DNA from: Brockia lithotrophica
GTDB lineage: Bacteria; Bacillota; Bacilli; Thermicanales; DSM-22653
DNA length: 64,000 bases
Assembly (NCBI GenBank): GCA_003050565.1
Contig: PEBW01000002.1
Location: 248,001-312,000, forward strand
Direction: 5' to 3'
Below are positions 52,370 to 60,946 of this stretch, one piece after another. The position numbers and the translations under genes were made by a program. The number at the start of each line of letters is the position of its first letter. Within the stretch, counting starts at the first letter, position 1. The notes beneath the pieces are model-generated. The model was given only the letters and a program-made list of their open reading frames with translations. It searched no databases and was not told the DNA's origin.

Positions 52370-53179
52370 TCACTCGACGGCGCCCGCGCCGAAGATCTGC
52401 TTGAGGATGCCCTGCTTCTTGGCCTTGTCGAGCGCGGCGTTCAAGAGGTTGAGGAGTTCCGCGTTTCCCTTCTTCACCATGATCCCGTAGTACTCTTTTT
52501 CAAACGAGGGGTCGTTGGCGGTGACGAGCTTGGAACCGGGATTTTCCTTCACGTAGAGGTCCACGACGGCGTTGTCCGCTACGACGGCACCCACACCGCC
52601 GTTCTCGAGCTCTTTCAGGGCGTACGGCGTGTTTTCGAAGGAGCGAATGCGCGGATTTGTGTCCCCCAGGATTTTCTTTACGACTTCGTGCCCCGTGGTG
52701 CCGTTCTGCACGCCGACGGGGAAGGTTCCGTTCCTCAAATCCTCGACGCTCCTTACGGGGTGATCCGCGCGGGAGACGATGAGCTGGTGGGCTTCGAAGT
52801 ACGGTTCCGTGAAGTCGTACGTCTTCTTCCGCTCGTCGGTGATCGTAATCGCGGAGATCGCCATGTCTACCTCGCCGTTTTGCACAGCCTGGAAGAGGGC
52901 ATCCCAGCCGAGGTTGCGGATGTCGACGCGGAAGCCCCCGAGCTCCGCGAGTTTCTTGATGAGTTCGATGTCCGTTCCTACGATTTCTCCCTTGTCGTTC
53001 ACGTACTCGAACGGTTTGTAGGCCGCATCCGTACCCACGATGTAGACCTTACCGCCCGCGCTTCCCGACGAATTCTCCGTATCCTGGCCTTTCCCGCAAG
53101 CCCCGAGAGCAAAGACGAGGGCGAAGGCGAGAATCCCCAAGAGCGCCGACCGTTTGGATAGGCGTATGCCGCGCAGCAT
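52370..53179 (-). CDS. Polar amino acid ABC transporter, substrate-binding lipoprotein
   Basis: The 269-residue protein is a family 3 solute-binding protein. A signal peptide (LLGILAFALVFALGACGKG) ends in a lipobox with Cys28, so the mature protein is lipid-anchored outside. The binding fold shows GTDAAYKPFEYVNDKGEIVG, AVQNGEVDMAISAITITDER, TYDFTEPYFEAHQ and VGVQNGTTGHEVV. Basic or neutral polar amino acids are likely ligands; which one is unknown. The ATG at 53179 follows AAGGGGGG. The TGA stop is in frame with the downstream permease. Confidence 0.94.
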   Translation of the reverse strand: MLRGIRLSKRSALLGILAFALVFALGACGKGQDTENSSGSAGGKVYIVGTDAAYKPFEYVNDKGEIVGTDIELIKKLAELGGFRVDIRNLGWDALFQAVQNGEVDMAISAITITDERKKTYDFTEPYFEAHQLIVSRADHPVRSVEDLRNGTFPVGVQNGTTGHEVVKKILGDTNPRIRSFENTPYALKELENGGVGAVVADNAVVDLYVKENPGSKLVTANDPSFEKEYYGIMVKKGNAELLNLLNAALDKAKKQGILKQIFGAGAVE

Positions 53180-53309
53180 GCGCGATCCCCCCTTGCGTCC
53201 GTTCCGTCCTGCCCGACGCACGTCGCCGAAAGTTCCGAAACCCTTCGCTTTCCCGCCGCAAAGACCCTACCGCTTCTCCCGAGAAGGCGGGGCGGTGTCG
53301 ATGGATGTA

Positions 53310-53338
53310 AGTATACATATAGGCGCATAGTTATGCAA
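53310..53338 (-). promoter_or_regulatory. Sigma-A promoter of the amino acid transporter, with overlapping inverted repeat
   Basis: On the minus strand the pattern is TTGCAT (53333-53338), 17 bases, then TATACT (53310-53315). The -35 end carries GCATA-AC-TATGC, an inverted repeat that partly matches the arginine-repressor half-box TGNATWWWWATNCA (10 of 12 fixed positions). Regulation by an AhrC/ArgR-type repressor would suit the transporter but is inference. Confidence 0.7.
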
Positions 53339-53434
53339 CAGGATGCCGGCGGGGTCCGGGGCAAGATCCCGAAAGCCTCGAGGACGCGCGGCGGGGCGGA
53401 CGGTCAGAAGCTCCCGAGGAAAATGCTCCGAAGG

Positions 53435-56281
53435 TCAGTCCGGAGGACGGACGAGTTCGCGCGCGACGGCAGCGAGGAGACCCCCTTCGCCGAAGTCCCT
53501 GAGCTCCTCGGCGCTGTCGATGCGCGCGCGCAGGGGGTATACGTCCGTGGTTCCGTCCGGACGGTGCACGACGAGTTCGACCGTGCCGAAGGGTTCGAGC
53601 TTGGAGAGGCCGCGGAGATCGAAGAGCTCCGCTCCCGTGAGCTCGAGGTCGGAAACCCTTGTCGTAGGAGGAAGTTCCAGCGGAAGTACGCCCATGCCCA
53701 CGAGGTTGCTCCGGTGGATCCGTTCAAAGCTCTCGGCGATCACAGCCCGCACCCCGAGGAGCTTGGTTCCCTTCGCCGCCCAGTCGCGAGAAGAACCCGT
53801 CCCGTACGCCTTGCCGGCAAAGATGAGGAGGGGTACCCCTTCGGCGCGGTAACGTTCCGCGGCCTCGTACACGGAGAGGAGCTCGCCGCTCGGGAAGTGG
53901 CGCGTGACTCCCCCTTCCCTGCCGCCCGCGAGGGCGTTGCGGAGCCGGAGGTGGGCAAAGGTCCCGCGCACCATGACCTCGTGGTTGCCGCGGCGCGACC
54001 CGTACGTGCCGAAGTCGCGCGGCGAAACTCCCCTCTCTTGGAGGTACCGCCCGGCCGGCGAATCGACGGGGATCGTCCCCGCGGGAGAGATGTGGTCCGT
54101 CGTGATGTAATCGCCCAGGACGAGGAGCGCACGGGCGCGGAGGACATCCTCGACGGGAGGGGCGGAAGGCGGAAGGTCGTCGAAAAAGGGCGGACGCCGA
54201 ATGTACGCGGAGTCCTCTGCCCAAGCAAAACGCACGCCCCGGGGAGCGTCGAGGCTCTGCCAGCGGGCGTCGCCTTCGAAGATCCGGGCGTACACCGCGC
54301 GAAACGTCTCGGGGGTCACGACGCGGAAGAGGAGGTCTTCGACCTCTTCCGACGAAGGCCAGAGGTCGCGCAGGTAGACGGGCCGCCCGTCCGGGGCGAA
54401 GCCCAAGGGCTCCGTCGTCCAGTCGACGTCCACGCGTCCCGCGAGGGCAAAGGCCACGACGAGGGGGGGCGAGGCGAGGTAGTTCGCCTTGACCAGCGGA
54501 TGGATCCGTCCTTCGAAGTTCCGGTTACCGCTCAACACCGAGGCTACGACGAGGTCCCCTTCGCGGATCGCCCGCTCCACAGGTTCTGGCAGGGGGCCGG
54601 AATTTCCGATGCACGTCATGCACCCGTACCCGACGACGTGGAAGCCCAGGTCTTCCAAGGCCGCGAGCAACCCGGCTTCGCGGAGGTAGCGCGTGACCGC
54701 CTGCGACCCGGGGGAGAGCGAGGTCTTCACGTACGCGGGGACGCGAAGGCCGAGATCGCGCGCCTTCTTCGCCACGAGGCCCGCCATGAGCATGAGGGAG
54801 GGGTTGGAGGTGTTCGTGCAGCTCGTGATCGCCGCGAGCACCACGCTTCCGTGGCGGAGGGCGTAGGAGCGCCTGCCCAGATCCAAGGCCACCTCGCGCG
54901 ACGCCTCCTCGCCGGATTTCCCGTACCCGTCCGCCTCCCGCGGGCGCGCGAGGGCGCTTCGAAAGGCGTCCCGCACCTCGCGAAGGACCACCGTCTCGTG
55001 CGGGCGCTTGGGGCCGGCCACGGTCGCCTCCACGCTTCCCAGATCGAAGGAGACCTCGAGGGCGTAACGCCGCTCCCCTCGTGCCGCCCCGCCAAACATC
55101 CCCTGCGCCTCGAGGTAGGCGTGCACGAGGGCGACGTGTTCCGGCGCACGCCCCGTGAGCTCGAGATAGCGAAGGGTGGCGTCGTCCACGGGAAAGAGGG
55201 CCGCCGTCGCCCCGTACTCCGGCGCCATGTTGCTCACCGTGGCGCGGTCGGCAACGGTAAGGGCGCGCACGCCGGGGCCGGTGAACTCGAGGATCTTGCC
55301 CACCACGCCGATGCGGCGGAAAAGGTGGGTGAGCGTGAGCACGAGGTCCGTCGCCGTTCGCCCTTCGGGGAGGCGCCCGGTGAGCTCCACGCCGACGACC
55401 TCCGGAAGTCGGTACACGAGGGGGCGGCCGAGCATGGCCGCCTCCGCCTCGATCCCGCCCACCCCCCACCCGAGGACGCCGAGACCGTTCACCATCGTCG
55501 TGTGCGAGTCCGTGCCCACGAGCGTGTCGAAAAAGGCCCAAGGCGTTCCTTCTCCCCGCACCTCTACGACGCGCGCGAGGTACTCGAGGTTCACCTGGTG
55601 GACGATGCCGCTCCCCGGGGGCACGACGCGGAAGTTCGCAAAGGAATTTTGCGCCCACCGCAAAAACCGAAAGCGCTCGCGGTTGCGTTCGAACTCGATT
55701 TCCCGGTTCCGTTCGAGGGCGTCCGGCGTGCCGTACACTTCGACGCTCACGGAGTGGTCGATCACGAGGTCCACGGGGAGAACGGGATTCACGCGCAGCG
55801 GGTCGACGCCCCGCTCCGCCACGGCGTCCCTCAGCGCCGCCAAATCGGCGACGAGGGGTACCCCCGTATAGTCCTGGAGGAGGATTCGCGCGGGGTAGAA
55901 GGGCACGTCGTCGCTTTCCGCCGCCGTCTCGCCCGGCGAAAGCGGAAGAAGGGACGAAGCACCCCCCGTCGACGTCCCCTTCCCTCCCGCCTCCGCAGAA
56001 GCCCCGTACGCGAGGAGGCGACGGACCGCCGCGGCGAGGCCGGCGAAGTCGGCGCGCTTGCCGGGTTCGGCGCGGTAGGGAGACGTCGGGCACGGGAGGT
56101 GGCGCAAGATCCCCTCGAGGAAGATGCGCAGGGCAAACGGGAGACGGCGCACGGCACCGCCGGTAAGTTCGTCCAGCCGGGAGAGGTCTACGATCCGTAC
56201 GGACCGCTTGCCCAAATCGAGCGTGCGCAAGATCTCGGCGCGCAAGGCGCAGACGTCAAACGCAGGTGTTTCTCTGGACAC
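53435..56281 (-). CDS. acnA: Aconitate hydratase A
   Basis: Aconitase interconverts citrate and isocitrate in the TCA cycle; in Bacillales it also binds RNA when iron is short. The 948 residues have all domains: VDLVIDHSVSVEVYG, FFDTLVGTDSHTTMVNGLGV, the 4Fe-4S cysteines in ITSCTNTSNPS and GYGCMTCIGNSGP, the swivel domain GDYITTDHISPAGTI, and KAYGTGSSRDWAAKGTKLLG. Compared with B. subtilis CitB, about 30 extra residues (93-122, Gly/Ser/Ala-rich) lie before the conserved LLQDYTGVP. The start is GTG. No T-rich terminator is visible downstream. Confidence 0.97.
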   Translation of the reverse strand: MSRETPAFDVCALRAEILRTLDLGKRSVRIVDLSRLDELTGGAVRRLPFALRIFLEGILRHLPCPTSPYRAEPGKRADFAGLAAAVRRLLAYGASAEAGGKGTSTGGASSLLPLSPGETAAESDDVPFYPARILLQDYTGVPLVADLAALRDAVAERGVDPLRVNPVLPVDLVIDHSVSVEVYGTPDALERNREIEFERNRERFRFLRWAQNSFANFRVVPPGSGIVHQVNLEYLARVVEVRGEGTPWAFFDTLVGTDSHTTMVNGLGVLGWGVGGIEAEAAMLGRPLVYRLPEVVGVELTGRLPEGRTATDLVLTLTHLFRRIGVVGKILEFTGPGVRALTVADRATVSNMAPEYGATAALFPVDDATLRYLELTGRAPEHVALVHAYLEAQGMFGGAARGERRYALEVSFDLGSVEATVAGPKRPHETVVLREVRDAFRSALARPREADGYGKSGEEASREVALDLGRRSYALRHGSVVLAAITSCTNTSNPSLMLMAGLVAKKARDLGLRVPAYVKTSLSPGSQAVTRYLREAGLLAALEDLGFHVVGYGCMTCIGNSGPLPEPVERAIREGDLVVASVLSGNRNFEGRIHPLVKANYLASPPLVVAFALAGRVDVDWTTEPLGFAPDGRPVYLRDLWPSSEEVEDLLFRVVTPETFRAVYARIFEGDARWQSLDAPRGVRFAWAEDSAYIRRPPFFDDLPPSAPPVEDVLRARALLVLGDYITTDHISPAGTIPVDSPAGRYLQERGVSPRDFGTYGSRRGNHEVMVRGTFAHLRLRNALAGGREGGVTRHFPSGELLSVYEAAERYRAEGVPLLIFAGKAYGTGSSRDWAAKGTKLLGVRAVIAESFERIHRSNLVGMGVLPLELPPTTRVSDLELTGAELFDLRGLSKLEPFGTVELVVHRPDGTTDVYPLRARIDSAEELRDFGEGGLLAAVARELVRPPD

Positions 56282-56361
56282 GTCGGCTCACCCTTTTCGG
56301 CGCGGAGCGATTTCGAAGAGGAGGGAGAAACGGGAGGACACACGTTTCCCGCGCAGGATCC

Positions 56362-57357
56362 TCACGGGCGGAACGAGTTTTCCGCGAAGTCCGCACACTC
56401 GGGGACGGGAGTTCGAGGGGAGAGCCCCCGAAGGACCCGGACCACGTTGTCCACCGCGAGACGCGCCATGGCCGCCCGCGTCTCCTCCGTGGCGCTTCCG
56501 ATGTGCGGAAGGAGAAGGACGCGCGGCGCCCGCCGAAGAGGGGAATCGGCGGGAAGGGGCTCTACTTCGTACACGTCGAATCCCGCGGCAAAGAGGTGGC
56601 CCGTTGCGAGCGCCTCCGCCACCGCCGCCTCGTCCACGATGCCCCCGCGGGAGGCGACGACGAGGATCGCGCCGCGCTTCATGGCGCGGACCTCCTCTGC
56701 GCCGATGCGGTGGCGGAGCTCCGGTGCGTAGGGGACGAGGACGACCAGGACATCGGAGAGGGCGAGGAGCTCCGGAAAGGATACGTACCGCGCGCCGAGC
56801 TCGCGCACGGCCGAATCTTCCCGCGGACGACGGTTGTGGTAGACGACTTCCATGCCAAATCCCCGCGCCCGCCGGGCCACCGCCGTACCGATGCGTCCCA
56901 TCCCCCAGATCCCCAGCGTCTTGCCGGCGAGGTCGACGCCGAGGTCGGCAAACGGCGCCCAGCCGCGCCACCGATTTTCCTCCACGAGGGCGATCGCCTC
57001 GCGCACCCGCCGAGCCGCGCCGAGGACGAGGAGGAAGACGAGGTCGGCCGTCGCCTCCGTGAGCACGTCGGGGGTGTAGGTCACGACGACGCCCCGTTCG
57101 CAGGCGGCGGCGACGTCGACGTTGTTGTACCCCACGGCGAGATTCGCCACCACGCGCAGCCTCGGAGCCGCCGCGAGGAGGCTTCGGTCTACGCGGTCGG
57201 TGAGAAGGGTGATCAAACCGTCGGCGTCTTGCGCCTTGGCGCGCAGGACGTCCGGCGGCGGGGGGACGTCCGCTTCCGGCCAAACTTCCACTTCCGCATG
57301 GGCGCGGAGGGGTTCGAGAAACTCCTCGGGAATGCGTCGCGCGACGAACACCCGCAC
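56362..57357 (-). CDS. D-isomer-specific 2-hydroxyacid dehydrogenase (glyoxylate/hydroxypyruvate reductase type)
   Basis: The enzyme reduces a 2-oxoacid such as glyoxylate or hydroxypyruvate with NAD(P)H. The 331 residues include the Rossmann motif GKTLGIWGMGRIGTAVARR, and the Arg-Glu-His catalytic set in VVASRGGIVDE, GFDVYEVEPLP and LLPHIGSATEETR. The GTG at 57357 has GGAGG eight bases ahead and fits homologues; the ATG at 57372 would add five residues. It lies 80 bases after acnA in the reverse order, and both may serve glyoxylate/TCA metabolism, but the substrate is not fixed by sequence. Confidence 0.92.
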   Translation of the reverse strand: MRVFVARRIPEEFLEPLRAHAEVEVWPEADVPPPPDVLRAKAQDADGLITLLTDRVDRSLLAAAPRLRVVANLAVGYNNVDVAAACERGVVVTYTPDVLTEATADLVFLLVLGAARRVREAIALVEENRWRGWAPFADLGVDLAGKTLGIWGMGRIGTAVARRARGFGMEVVYHNRRPREDSAVRELGARYVSFPELLALSDVLVVLVPYAPELRHRIGAEEVRAMKRGAILVVASRGGIVDEAAVAEALATGHLFAAGFDVYEVEPLPADSPLRRAPRVLLLPHIGSATEETRAAMARLAVDNVVRVLRGLSPRTPVPECADFAENSFRP

Positions 57358-57468
57358 GGAAGACGCCTCCATTTCCCAACCCGCGACTCGATGGGTCGAG
57401 CCGCTCGACGGCCACGGCCCGCAAAATGCAGCCAAGGGCGACGCGCGGAAATGAAACAGTTGCGAAAT

Positions 57469-57477
57469 ATTGTACCA
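57469..57477 (-). promoter_or_regulatory. Extended -10 promoter of the hydroxyacid dehydrogenase gene
   Basis: The minus strand reads TGGTACAAT, again the TG-n-TATAAT form, about 110 bases before the dehydrogenase start. No clear -35 box accompanies it. Confidence 0.5.
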
Positions 57478-57536
57478 CAGGCTGGCGGGAAAGACGAAAG
57501 ACGGCGGGGGACGACGTACGGGAAAAGGCGAAAACG

Positions 57537-57545
57537 TGGTAGGAT
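57537..57545 (+). promoter_or_regulatory. Possible extended -10 promoter of the amidase pair
   Basis: TGGTAGGAT has the TG-n form with four of six -10 matches. It lies about 80 bases before the first amidase start, back-to-back with the dehydrogenase promoter. A -35 hexamer is not apparent. Confidence 0.35.
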
Positions 57546-57626
57546 ACATCCAAAAGCTTCCCGCGGCCGCGAAGCGAAGGACGCGCGGGGGACGCGGAAA
57601 TGACGCCCGACATCGAGGTGAACCCC

Positions 57627-59291
57627 ATGGGGATCACGTCGTCCGACGTGAACGCCTACGCCCGGTGGGATGCGACGGAGCTCGCCGAACGGATCCGCCG
57701 CGGCGAACTGAGCTGCCGCGAAGCCGTAGAGCTCGCCTTTGCCGCCATCGCCGCGAAAAATCCCGAACTCAACGCTTTCGCATACCTGCGGGAGGAAGCC
57801 CTCCGCGAAGCCGATGAGTGCGACGGAACCGGAACGGCGAACGGCCCCGCTTCCCGAAAAGACGAGCCCTTCCTCGGCGTACCCGTAGGGCTCAAGAACC
57901 TCATCCAAGAGCTCGCCGGCGAGCCGCACACGATGGGATCGCGGGCCCTGCGGGGGGTGCGCGCCCCGTTTACCTCGCGCTTTGCGGAGGCCCTTCGGGA
58001 GGCGGGTTTTCTCGTGATCGGAATCACAAATGTCCCCGAGTTCGCCCTCATGGGGACGACGGAACCCAAGGCGTACGGACCCACGCGCAACCCGTGGGAC
58101 GTGCGCCACTCCCCCGGAGGTTCGAGCGGCGGTTCGGCGGCCGCCGTAGCGGCGCGCATGGTCCCCCTCGCCGGCGCCAACGACGGCGGCGGTTCCATCC
58201 GCATCCCCGCCGCCTACACGGGGCTCTTCGGGCTCAAGCCGACCCGCGGCCGCACGCCAATCGGGCCCGGCCGCGGCCGGGCGCTCTTCGGCCTCGGAAT
58301 CAACCACGTCCTCACGCGAAGCGTTCGCGACTCCGCCGCCGTGCTCGATGTCTTGTGGGCCAAGGTACGCCCCTACGAACCGGGCGCCGCTTTCGTCGCC
58401 CCTCCCTTCGACGGTTCGTACCGCGAAGCGGCGAAGGGGGGCCTGAGCGGCCAAAAGAAGCCCCTGCGCGTCGCCGTCTGGACGCGGTCCCCCCTCGGCG
58501 GCGAACCCCACCCGGCCGTGGCGCAGAGCGCGCGCGCCGTCGCCGAGGCGTTGGCAAACCAAGGGCACGCGGTGGAGGAAGCCTACCCGCAGGTCGACGG
58601 GGAACGGCTCACCTTGAGCTACCTCACGGCGTACCTCGCCGACGTCGCCCACCTGTACACCCGCCGCCTCCCCGCCCTCGTGCGCACCTTCCGCCCCGAG
58701 GAGACGGAAGCCGCCTCGCGCCTCCTCGCCCGCCTCGGCGAGAGGCTCAAGGCCGCCGACTTCCTGGACGCCGTGGAGCTCTGGGATCGGGCGACCCTCG
58801 CCGTGGACGAGTTCTTCGCGCACTACGACCTCCTCGTCACCCCTACGGCCATGGACGCGGCCCCGCGGCTGGGCGAGGGAGGGTCGCGGGCGCAAGACCT
58901 CCTCCTCGAGCTCGTGGCGCGCTTCCGCCTGGAAGGGCTCGTGGAGCGCCTGGGCGCCTTTACCCGCATCTTCCTCGAGGCGATCGGCCGCGTCCCCTTC
59001 ACCCAGCTGGCGAACTTCACCGGCACCCCGACGGCCAGCGTCCCCGTCGGCCGGAAGGACGGGCTTCCCGTCGGCGTGCAGCTCATGGCCGGCCGCGGGC
59101 GCGAGGACCTCATCCTCGCCGTCGCCCGATTCCTCGAAGAAACGCCCCTCTGGCTTCGGGACGTGCCCCCGCACGCCGTAGGCGGGACGGCTGCGGAAAC
59201 CTCCCAGCATTCGCCGCGCGGAAAGATCCCCCGGCTCCCGCCGGACGAATCCCGGAGAGGAGAAGAGGACGGGGGACCTCCCCGCACGTAA
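57627..59291 (+). CDS. Amidase-signature family hydrolase 1
   Basis: This protein hydrolyses an amide bond; the natural substrate is unknown. The 554 residues have the Ser-cisSer-Lys triad at Lys90 (PVGLKNLI), Ser166 ([14 protein letters not shown]) and Ser190 ([15 protein letters not shown]), spaced as in GatA. The C-terminal part includes [20 protein letters not shown] disordered tail of about 40 residues follows. The start may be ATG 57627 (GAGGTG ahead) or ATG 57600. It is not GatA: no gatC/gatB neighbours and a divergent C-terminus. A paralogue follows 25 bases downstream. Confidence 0.9.
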   Translation: MGITSSDVNAYARWDATELAERIRRGELSCREAVELAFAAIAAKNPELNAFAYLREEALREADECDGTGTANGPASRKDEPFLGVPVGLKNLIQELAGEPHTMGSRALRGVRAPFTSRFAEALREAGFLVIGITNVPEFALMGTTEPKAYGPTRNPWDVRHSPGGSSGGSAAAVAARMVPLAGANDGGGSIRIPAAYTGLFGLKPTRGRTPIGPGRGRALFGLGINHVLTRSVRDSAAVLDVLWAKVRPYEPGAAFVAPPFDGSYREAAKGGLSGQKKPLRVAVWTRSPLGGEPHPAVAQSARAVAEALANQGHAVEEAYPQVDGERLTLSYLTAYLADVAHLYTRRLPALVRTFRPEETEAASRLLARLGERLKAADFLDAVELWDRATLAVDEFFAHYDLLVTPTAMDAAPRLGEGGSRAQDLLLELVARFRLEGLVERLGAFTRIFLEAIGRVPFTQLANFTGTPTASVPVGRKDGLPVGVQLMAGRGREDLILAVARFLEETPLWLRDVPPHAVGGTAAETSQHSPRGKIPRLPPDESRRGEEDGGPPRT

Positions 59292-59316
59292 ACGCGAGAA
59301 AAGGAGGGGACATCCG

Positions 59317-60939
59317 GTGGCAAGCGTAGACGTGCGGAGCGCCCTGCGCAGCCACGACGCCCTAGGTCTTGCCCAACTCCTCCGGGGGGGCGAGCTGGGG
59401 CCCGAAGAGCTCGTCGAAGCCGCCCTCGAAGAAATCCGCGCCCGAAACCCCCGCCTCAACGCCGTGGTCCACGTCTGCGAAGCGGAGGCGCGCTCGCGGG
59501 CGCGCGAGCTAGCCGACCTCCCCCGCGAGGCCAGGGAGGCGATGCCCCTGTGGGGGGTGCCGATTCTCCTCAAGGACCTCGGGCAGTCCGTCCGCGGCTG
59601 TCCGGAAACCCACGGCTCCCGCTCCCTGCAAGGCCACAGGGCATCGGGAACCTCGCGGTTTGCCGAGGCGCTCCTCGAGGCCGGGGCGGTCGTCCTCGGA
59701 TTTACGAACACGCCGGAATTCGGCCTTTGGGTCGTCACGGAACCCGAGGCCTACGGCCCCACGCGCAACCCGTGGGACGTAAGCCGCTCCCCCGGAGGTT
59801 CGAGCGGCGGTTCGGCGGCCGCCGTCGCCGCACGGCTCGTCCCCCTGGCGGGAGCGAGCGACGGCGGCGGTTCCATTCGCATTCCCGCCGCTTACACGGG
59901 ACTCTTCGGGCTCAAGCCGTCCCGCGGGCGCACGCCCATCGGCCCCGCCCGCGGACGCGGCTGGCAGGGAGCAGCGACCCACCACGTCCTCACGCGGAGC
60001 GTCCGCGACTCCGCCCTCGTCTTGGACGTGCTCTGGCAGAGGGTACGGCCCTTCGAACCCGGCGGTGCGTTTCCGGGCGTCCCCTTTGCGGGCAGCTTTG
60101 CGGAGGCGGGTCGCCCAGAGGTGCTGGAGCGCCTGAAACCGCGCGTCGCCTTCTCCACCGCCCATCCCTTTCCGGGAGAAGCGCCGCACCCGAGCGTCCG
60201 GGAAGCGGTGGAACGGGCAGCAGCCTACCTCGCAGGGCGCGGCTTTGCCGTCGAGGAAGTCCCCCTTCCCTACACCTCGGAAGACCTCGTCGCGGGCTTC
60301 CTCCCCCTCGTGTACGCCGAGACGTACCGCACCCTGCGCGCCCTGGCGCGGCGCAACCGCCCTTCTCCTTCTTCCGGAGGCGGGGAAATCCTCGCTCCTC
60401 CCTCGGTGGAGGCGGCCACCTACCTCCTCGGCCGGCTGGGCGAAACGATACCGGCCGCGGAAGCCGTGGAGTGCCTCGAGCGCTGGGACGCCCTCGCCGC
60501 TAGGCTGGACGACTTCTTCACCCGGTGGGATCTCTTCCTCACGCCCGCGGCGGCGATCCTCCCGCCCCCCATCGGCAGCTGGCGCATGGACAAAGCCCTC
60601 GAAGGCGAACTCCTCGCCCTCGCCGCCCGGAGCGGTGAGGCGCTTCAAAAGGATGGACGGCTGCACGCCTTCGTCGTCGCGCTCACGGCGCGCACACCGT
60701 ACACGCAGGCGGCGAACATGGCCGGCCTTCCCGCCGCCTCCCTCCCCCTCGGGACGGCGCGCCCCGACGCATCCCGCGAACCTTCGGCGGAGGGGAGGGA
60801 ACTCCCCGTCGGCGTGCACGTCCTCGCCCCCCGCGGACGGGAAGACCTACTTTTGGCCTTTGCCGCCTGGTGGGAAGCTTCGGACCTCTGGCGCGGGGGC
60901 GACGAACCTCCCCTCCTCCTGCAAGACGACCGCGGCTGA
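59317..60939 (+). CDS. Amidase-signature family hydrolase 2
   Basis: It is a paralogue of the preceding gene, 540 residues, with Lys86 (PILLKDLGQ), Ser162 ([14 protein letters not shown]) and Ser186 ([15 protein letters not shown]). The two share long near-identical stretches around the active site, while the middle and C-terminal parts differ, which suggests gene duplication with change in substrate. The start is GTG with AAAGGAGGGG ahead. It ends 7 bases before the convergent UbiB-like gene, so no room remains for a terminator. Confidence 0.9.
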   Translation: MASVDVRSALRSHDALGLAQLLRGGELGPEELVEAALEEIRARNPRLNAVVHVCEAEARSRARELADLPREAREAMPLWGVPILLKDLGQSVRGCPETHGSRSLQGHRASGTSRFAEALLEAGAVVLGFTNTPEFGLWVVTEPEAYGPTRNPWDVSRSPGGSSGGSAAAVAARLVPLAGASDGGGSIRIPAAYTGLFGLKPSRGRTPIGPARGRGWQGAATHHVLTRSVRDSALVLDVLWQRVRPFEPGGAFPGVPFAGSFAEAGRPEVLERLKPRVAFSTAHPFPGEAPHPSVREAVERAAAYLAGRGFAVEEVPLPYTSEDLVAGFLPLVYAETYRTLRALARRNRPSPSSGGGEILAPPSVEAATYLLGRLGETIPAAEAVECLERWDALAARLDDFFTRWDLFLTPAAAILPPPIGSWRMDKALEGELLALAARSGEALQKDGRLHAFVVALTARTPYTQAANMAGLPAASLPLGTARPDASREPSAEGRELPVGVHVLAPRGREDLLLAFAAWWEASDLWRGGDEPPLLLQDDRG

Positions 60940-60946
60940 GCGCGCC

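Noticed and set aside
52370-52372. Selenocysteine at the lipoprotein TGA
   Set aside because: The TGA follows a complete solute-binding protein and there is no sign of a selenocysteine element or redox motif around it. It is treated as a stop with an unsolved downstream start.
57357-57549. Longer N-terminus for the hydroxyacid dehydrogenase
   Set aside because: The added 64 residues do not resemble the family and would span the predicted promoter; GTG 57357 has a proper ribosome site.
57627-60939. Glutamyl-tRNA amidotransferase subunit A (gatA)
   Set aside because: The amidase signature is shared, but there are two copies, no gatC or gatB beside them, and the C-terminal parts differ from GatA.
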